Origin: Akkermansia muciniphila
GTDB lineage: Bacteria > Verrucomicrobiota > Verrucomicrobiia > Verrucomicrobiales > DEV007
Reading direction: 5' to 3'
Length of the DNA stretch: 64,000 nucleotides
NCBI GenBank assembly: GCA_945883495.1
Contig: CAMCXS010000002.1
Location: forward strand, 62,001-126,000
Shown: positions 59,343 to 64,000 of the stretch, piece after piece
Layout of the letters: each line of letters starts with the position of its first letter
Position numbering within the stretch: position 1 is the stretch's first letter
Notes under the pieces: generated by a model
Told to the model about the DNA's origin: nothing
Database searches by the model: none
What the model saw: the letters and a program-made list of their open reading frames with translations, nothing else
Position numbers and translations under genes: made by a program

Positions 59343-61922
59343 TCACTTCCGCAGCACGCTGGGGCGTCGCGGAAGGGCACGGCGAGGTGACGGGACCGAA
59401 CCTGGACCGGCGGATTCATCCGGCCGTTCTAGGGTCACGTCCGGATCGTCCGGGAGCTTTCGGTTTTCTGGCGTCTCCGGGCTCTTTTCCCCGGAAGAAG
59501 CCGCCGCCAAGTGGGCGGGCCCAAAGGATCCCGGATCGATCCATTGTCCTTTTTCATCGAGCCGCATGGTCCCCAACTCGTAGTCGAGAAGCATCCGGAC
59601 CACCTCGTAGGCGACCCAGACGTTGAGGAAATCGTTTTGGGCGTCGAGAAGATCGCCGACTGCGGAGACCAAGTCCCGGGCGGTGGTGGCGCCAAACTGA
59701 GCCCCGGCGGCGCCTGGTTTGGGCGGTTCGTTGAGACGGAGCCGGGCCAATTCCACCTGGGCAATGGCGACCCGGACGGCGGCTCGTTTGACTTCAAAGT
59801 TGATTTGGCTCAAGCGGACGATGCGCAGGGTGTTGCGCAGACTTTGGCCGGCCTGATCCTCGAACTGCATGTAACGGCGCCGCGCCTGCTCATAGGCAAT
59901 GAGCGCCTCGCGGTAGTTGTTGCGCTCCAACAGGCGCCGAAATGGGGAATCGAGCTGCACTCCGAGCCGGAGCACGCCGGTCTCCCCGCTGTAGGCAAAG
60001 GTTTGGTTCCCCACCGTCGGCACTTGGCCCCGGACGATGAGGTCGAGCCCCGTTTTGAGCGCCTCCCCTTCCACCGCGATGCCCCGCCAGGCATCGACGA
60101 GAGCAGCCCGGGCGTTCATCCAATCCAGGCGATTGGCCTCGGCCAGTTGAATCGCCTGCTCGTACTGCATGGAAAGCGGCTTGAGGGTGATCGACTCCAA
60201 GCGCGCGGAAGCCTGAACCAGCGAGAGTTGCAAAAGATGACCGGACAAGGCGGTCAAGCCGGCCACCGCGTTCTCCCGGGCGCGATCCAGTTGGCCTTGA
60301 GGGACCTCCACTGATGCGGTGGCTTGCAGGTTCGCCATCGCCGCGGCGATCTGCTTCTCCAGGGTGGCCAGTTCCGCGGTGCGGCGAGCGTGGAGTCCTT
60401 CGAAGACGCGGGGATCGAACAACGAGGGGTCGATGTGAACGTTCTCCAGCTCGGGCCGGTTTTGCAAGGCGTTGACCTGGGCGATGCGCGCAGGAAGGGC
60501 CTTCTGCAATTTGTCGAGATCCGCGTGGGCCCGGCTCAATTGGGCATTCGCCTCCGCGGGCATGGGTTGGAGCTTGGCCATTTCCGAAAGCAACTCTTCC
60601 GCCGTTTCCACCTCCTGCGGGTCCCGGACCCGGTCAAGGATCCCGGCCACGCGCGCCTGGAGCGAACTCATGGTGGGATCGATGAGGTCAAATTGTTCCA
60701 TGAGGGCGTCATCGACCCGCATGGGCAGCTCGGGCGGCAGCCCCAAGGAGACCTTGTAGGTGTCCGTGGCGGTATCGAACGCAGCATAGGAAGTCAGCAG
60801 CGAGCTCTGGCCGCTGTAAACGGCTTGGCGCGCTTGGTCCACTTGGAGGCGGTTGTTGATCCGGCCGGCGTCGAAGGCGGCTTGGAGTTGGGCCAACGAA
60901 TCCTGAAGCGCGGCCACGCTCTCCTCGCTGTTGCGAATTTGCTGGCGACGCTGCAATAAGCCGATGAATCCGCCGGCGGTGAACGAATTGGAAGGCGGAT
61001 TCGCCGCGATCGGCGCCGTGGAACCCGCCAGCGCACTGCGAGCGGGACCATCGCTCAAGCTGACGCCCGCCGTGGTGGAAATGTAAAACGCCTGCTGATA
61101 TTGCTTCATCCGGCGCACGTTGGCCAGCAGGGTCCGCTCGGATTGGGTCAGCTCTTCAAGAATGAATTCCCGGGCCCGGAAGCGGAGCAATGGTTGCACG
61201 ATGCTCACATCCACCACCGAGGAAACCGAGGCGCGGGCGTTCGCCGAGAAATCGACGAGCACGGCGTTCGCAAGGTTCGCGGCCAATTCGGCACCGGTGG
61301 CGAAACGGCGTTGCAACGTCAGATCGGAATCGACATTGAGGCGATCCTCGATTCCAGGCCGGTCCCGGGCATTGCGGGTGTTCTCCCCGAAGCTTCCGAG
61401 CGTGACCCGATCGCGAAAGCGGAAGCGTTCCTCGGTGACATCAAGCGCCGCTAGATAGAGTTCTTCCCGGGCGGATTGGTAGCGCCGGGAGTGGAGCAGC
61501 GCGAGCCGCACCGCGTTTTCCAAATTCAACGTAACCGCCCCGTCCGGATCGCGCGGAAGAACCTTTTCCCAGGCGCCTGATTCCACAGGGCTCGGCTCGC
61601 CCGTTTGCGCCCAAAGCGCACCGCCGGGTTTGCCATCGACCTCGCGCATCAAGCGGGCCGAGGCTTCGTCATCGCGCGGCGCCGGGGCGTTGTCGGGGAA
61701 CGCGGGATTGCGATACCGCGAATCGGGGTTGGGAGCGATGAGGAAGGGATCGAGCTGCCAATTGACGTCCTCGGCCTTGCCTTGGATGATCGCCTCCACC
61801 TCGCGATCCGCCATCTGGCGATAGCGCGAGTGGTCCCGGGGAGCGGGGTTTTCCGCGTTGGCAAATGCTGGGAGCAGCGCGGCGGCGAGCACCGGCGCCC
61901 AGCGGGCAATTTCAAATTTCAT
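59343..61922 (-). CDS. TolC-like outer-membrane efflux protein (long)
   Basis: An 859-residue outer membrane efflux protein, nearly twice the usual TolC length, with a signal peptide (ARWAPVLAAALLPAFANA). Two long helical repeats are seen; typical segments are VTLNLENAVRLALLHSRRYQ and QAIQLAEANRLDWMNARAALV. The extra length lies in N-terminal and inserted regions (LNALQNRPELENV-like Gln/Ala segments around 490-560). The C-terminal 45 residues are Pro/Glu/Arg-rich. First gene of the efflux operon; 21 bases separate it from the MacA-like gene. Confidence 0.88.
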   Translation of the reverse strand: MKFEIARWAPVLAAALLPAFANAENPAPRDHSRYRQMADREVEAIIQGKAEDVNWQLDPFLIAPNPDSRYRNPAFPDNAPAPRDDEASARLMREVDGKPGGALWAQTGEPSPVESGAWEKVLPRDPDGAVTLNLENAVRLALLHSRRYQSAREELYLAALDVTEERFRFRDRVTLGSFGENTRNARDRPGIEDRLNVDSDLTLQRRFATGAELAANLANAVLVDFSANARASVSSVVDVSIVQPLLRFRAREFILEELTQSERTLLANVRRMKQYQQAFYISTTAGVSLSDGPARSALAGSTAPIAANPPSNSFTAGGFIGLLQRRQQIRNSEESVAALQDSLAQLQAAFDAGRINNRLQVDQARQAVYSGQSSLLTSYAAFDTATDTYKVSLGLPPELPMRVDDALMEQFDLIDPTMSSLQARVAGILDRVRDPQEVETAEELLSEMAKLQPMPAEANAQLSRAHADLDKLQKALPARIAQVNALQNRPELENVHIDPSLFDPRVFEGLHARRTAELATLEKQIAAAMANLQATASVEVPQGQLDRARENAVAGLTALSGHLLQLSLVQASARLESITLKPLSMQYEQAIQLAEANRLDWMNARAALVDAWRGIAVEGEALKTGLDLIVRGQVPTVGNQTFAYSGETGVLRLGVQLDSPFRRLLERNNYREALIAYEQARRRYMQFEDQAGQSLRNTLRIVRLSQINFEVKRAAVRVAIAQVELARLRLNEPPKPGAAGAQFGATTARDLVSAVGDLLDAQNDFLNVWVAYEVVRMLLDYELGTMRLDEKGQWIDPGSFGPAHLAAASSGEKSPETPENRKLPDDPDVTLERPDESAGPGSVPSPRRALPRRPSVLRK

Positions 61923-62022
61923 CGGGTCAACAGAGGAGGCGCAGCAAGTCCGGCGGCCCGGGCCGGCTCCCTAGTCCACCGGGAGGCGTCCGGCCATCTA
62001 TCAGCGGATTCCCCTCCACGGG

Positions 62023-62952
62023 TCAGGGGGCGGTCCACCAGGCGATGAAGATTTGGCCCAAAATTTGTTCGCCAAACTCATTGGCGTGAACCCGGTCGCG
62101 ATAAAAAACGTGCGGGTGGCGGCCCGACGAACGGATCGCTTCCATCCACGGCGTGGTCAGGTCGAGGTAGGCGCAATTCAGCTCCGTCGCAATGCCCTGC
62201 AGCATGGGGCCGTAGGCGGAGGTGGCGGAATGTTGCGCCTGGGCCATGGCCGCGTCGTCCCGGGGATCGACCGTGCCAAACGCGCCGGTGGCGAGGAGGA
62301 ATTCGCACTCCGGCAAGGCCGCCCGGATTTGGGTGATCACGTCGCGAATCGGCGCCGGGTCCTTGCCTTGGCTAATGCCTCCGATGAAGACGAGATCGGG
62401 ACGCAACGGCACCAGATACTTCTGGATGCGGCCTTCCTCGCGGAAGTGGCGACAGCCTCCCCCGCCCCGGACGTAGAAGGTGGCGCGGATTTGGGCCCGC
62501 GGATACGCCTTCTGCAGTTGGGCGATCCAGCCGCTGCGCATGGTGTCGTTGATGATGCTGTCCCCCAGCGCCAGGAGATGGAATTCGCCTCCCTCGGTCA
62601 GGCGCTGATGGGTGCGCGCGAGATGCTTCCAATCCTGCTTCGGCGGCGCGAAGGTCACTTGGGGCATCGCGGCTTGGATCGCCTCAATCTGGGCCAACGA
62701 ACGGCAGGGCGACCCGACGATGGCGTATTCCGGCTCCGGTAGGTTCCGCTCCACGGCGACGTCCGGTGGAAACAGGGGCGGCAAAGCCCCCTTTGCCGGG
62801 AACACCACCTGGGAATCCGCCATCATCCCGGTGGGAACCGGCGGCGCGCTGGGGTTGTTCACCGCATTCCGATCCTGGGGCGCGGCATCCTGAGCGGTTG
62901 CGGGAAGGCTCGCAAGGACCGCCAGTGCAAAGATGCGAATTCGTTTGCTCAT
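62023..62952 (-). CDS. Exported SGNH/GDSL-type hydrolase
   Basis: A 309-residue secreted SGNH hydrolase with a signal peptide (IRIFALAVLASLPATA). Block I is FHLLALGDSIINDT with the catalytic Ser; the Gly/Arg block is TFYVRGGGGCRHF; the later block V is DRVHANEFGEQILG with the catalytic His. These enzymes deacetylate or cleave esters on carbohydrates. Its ATG overlaps the sulfatase stop by 4 bases (ATGA), so the two are translationally coupled and probably act on the same sulfated, acetylated polysaccharide. Confidence 0.87.
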   Translation of the reverse strand: MSKRIRIFALAVLASLPATAQDAAPQDRNAVNNPSAPPVPTGMMADSQVVFPAKGALPPLFPPDVAVERNLPEPEYAIVGSPCRSLAQIEAIQAAMPQVTFAPPKQDWKHLARTHQRLTEGGEFHLLALGDSIINDTMRSGWIAQLQKAYPRAQIRATFYVRGGGGCRHFREEGRIQKYLVPLRPDLVFIGGISQGKDPAPIRDVITQIRAALPECEFLLATGAFGTVDPRDDAAMAQAQHSATSAYGPMLQGIATELNCAYLDLTTPWMEAIRSSGRHPHVFYRDRVHANEFGEQILGQIFIAWWTAP

Positions 62953-63998
62953 GGTTGTTTTTGCCAAGGGACAGCTCCGCCGCGTTGGATGTGGGCTCGC
63001 AACATCGCGGAAAGCTCCCGGAGTTTTTCCGGGTTTTGCTTGGACAGATCCGTCGTCTCTTTCGGATCGTCCCCGAGGTGGAAAAGCTCCATCGGGGCAA
63101 AGGGACTGTTGAGAACGAGCTTCCAATCGCCGGAAATCAGGGCTTCGATGGTTTTCCCTCCGTAGAGCACGCCACCTTCCCGGCGCACGAAGTAAGATTG
63201 ACGCGGTTCCGACTCGCTCTCGCCCCGCAAGGCCGGGAGAACGCTCACGCCGTCGATGGTCTCCGGCACCGGCACTCCGGCGAGTTCGCAAGCCGTGGGG
63301 AAAATGTCCATCGTCAGCGTGGTGCGCTTCGTCCGGCTTCCGGGCGCCACCCGGCCGGGCCAACGCACCAGTCCCGGCACACGCAACCCGCCCTCGTACA
63401 TCTGGGTTTTCCCGCCGCGCCACGGACCGTTGTTCGCCCCGAGTTTGAGGAGTCCGCCGTTGTCCGAGGTGAAGAGCACCATCGTATGTTCGGCGAGCTG
63501 GAGGCGATCCAAGGTATCGAGCACCTTGCCGATCCCGGCGTCCATGTGCTCGATGAGGGCCACGAGCCCCGTCCGCGCCTCGCTCATTCCCGGTTCACGG
63601 GCTTTGACCTTGGCCAACCATTCCGCCGGCGGCTGGATCGGATCATGCGGCGCGTTGTAGGCCAGGTAGAGGAAAAAGGGCGATCCCGACGGAGCGCGTT
63701 CTTCGAGATACTCGCAGGCCCACGTCGTGAACAAATCCGTGGCGTGGCCCTTGGGATCGATCACTTCCAAGTTGCGCCGCATGAAGTTTTGGCCGTGCCG
63801 GAGATGGGTTTCGTAGTCGTCCATCATATCGCCGAGGAACCCGGTGAAGGAATCGAACCCGCGCTCCGTCGGGGTGTTTGGCGAAGCGATCCCGAGGTGC
63901 CATTTCCCGACGATGCCGCTGTGGTACCCCGCCGGTTTGAGGAGCTGCGGCAGCAAAACCGCTTCCCTGGCTAGATGCCCCCAAGAATCCGGCGGCGT
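62949..63998 (-). CDS. Arylsulfatase-like protein, truncated by the right window edge
   Basis: About 350 residues of a type I sulfatase are visible. The frame continues to the right edge, so the N-terminus with the formylglycine CxPSR motif is outside. Visible landmarks are AGYHSGIVGKWHLG, FFLYLAYNAPHDPIQPP, VLFTSDNGGLLKLGANNGP with the metal-ligand DN, and GGLRVPGLVRWPGRV. The full protein would be about 450-500 residues, based on the family. It is coupled to the SGNH hydrolase and probably exported to degrade sulfated polysaccharide. A signal peptide cannot be seen. Confidence 0.88.
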   Translation of the reverse strand, partial: TPPDSWGHLAREAVLLPQLLKPAGYHSGIVGKWHLGIASPNTPTERGFDSFTGFLGDMMDDYETHLRHGQNFMRRNLEVIDPKGHATDLFTTWACEYLEERAPSGSPFFLYLAYNAPHDPIQPPAEWLAKVKAREPGMSEARTGLVALIEHMDAGIGKVLDTLDRLQLAEHTMVLFTSDNGGLLKLGANNGPWRGGKTQMYEGGLRVPGLVRWPGRVAPGSRTKRTTLTMDIFPTACELAGVPVPETIDGVSVLPALRGESESEPRQSYFVRREGGVLYGGKTIEALISGDWKLVLNSPFAPMELFHLGDDPKETTDLSKQNPEKLRELSAMLRAHIQRGGAVPWQKQP

Positions 63999-64000
63999 TT

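Noticed and set aside
62766-63974. 402-residue plus-strand ORF antisense to the sulfatase and SGNH genes
   Set aside because: The minus strand has sulfatase motifs throughout; no support for the plus frame.

Overview
The window reads as a chromosomal segment of a GC-rich, Gram-negative bacterium, most likely from the Verrucomicrobiota or a close PVC relative. The evidence is a DUF1592/DUF1552 gene pair, a TMEM43-like protein, a PUR-alpha-type nucleic-acid-binding protein, thrombospondin type 3 surface repeats, a sulfatase beside an SGNH hydrolase, outer-membrane factors, few recognisable Shine-Dalgarno sequences and frequent GTG/TTG starts. This placement comes from gene families, not from a marker gene. 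I saw no rRNA, tRNA, CRISPR array or insertion sequence.

Layout. 0-9 kb: the end of a DUF2207 membrane protein, nine 22-bp tandem repeats, an FKBP isomerase, the cytochrome-like DUF1592 protein with its Tat-exported DUF1552 partner, three uncharacterised membrane proteins and an Hsp70. 9-20 kb: a type I secretion locus with a TolC-like protein (divergent), three small proteins with double-glycine leaders, an ABC exporter with an intact C39 protease domain and an HlyD-type adaptor, followed tail-to-tail by a large calcium-binding-repeat surface protein. 20-41 kb: a leftward, tightly coupled Wzx/Wzy-type exopolysaccharide operon of about a dozen genes, with a lipid-linked-looking octahaem cytochrome at its downstream end. 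41-64 kb: mostly housekeeping and envelope genes: trpS, an ECF sigma/anti-sigma pair, a LysM lipoprotein, an alpha/beta hydrolase, a shortened SecA with an efflux-type adaptor, rsmB, rhodanese, ispE, pgeF, a MacAB-TolC-like efflux operon, an SGNH hydrolase and a truncated sulfatase.

The best candidate for an undescribed system is at 11.2-16.2 kb. Three small secreted proteins share a double-glycine leader and a C-terminal SQxxQNGFxN motif, and two share a 17-residue Q/N-rich block that recalls curlin repeats. They sit directly upstream of the C39 exporter and HlyD adaptor. The layout resembles class II microcin export, but no immunity gene is recognisable and the mature sequences are Gly/Ser/Tyr/Gln/Asn-rich, so a secreted fibre or matrix protein is a real alternative.

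The second point of interest is the polysaccharide operon, which has an unusual number of fused polypeptides: three GT4 modules in one chain, a GT2 joined to a Wza-like lipoprotein, a GT2 joined to the initiating phosphoglycosyltransferase, and a WecG/TagA enzyme joined to two STAS-like domains. Its tyrosine-kinase-like chain-length protein has lost the P-loop lysine. A 14-bp perfect inverted repeat lies immediately before a 45-codon ORF that is ATGA-coupled to the first glycosyltransferase gene.
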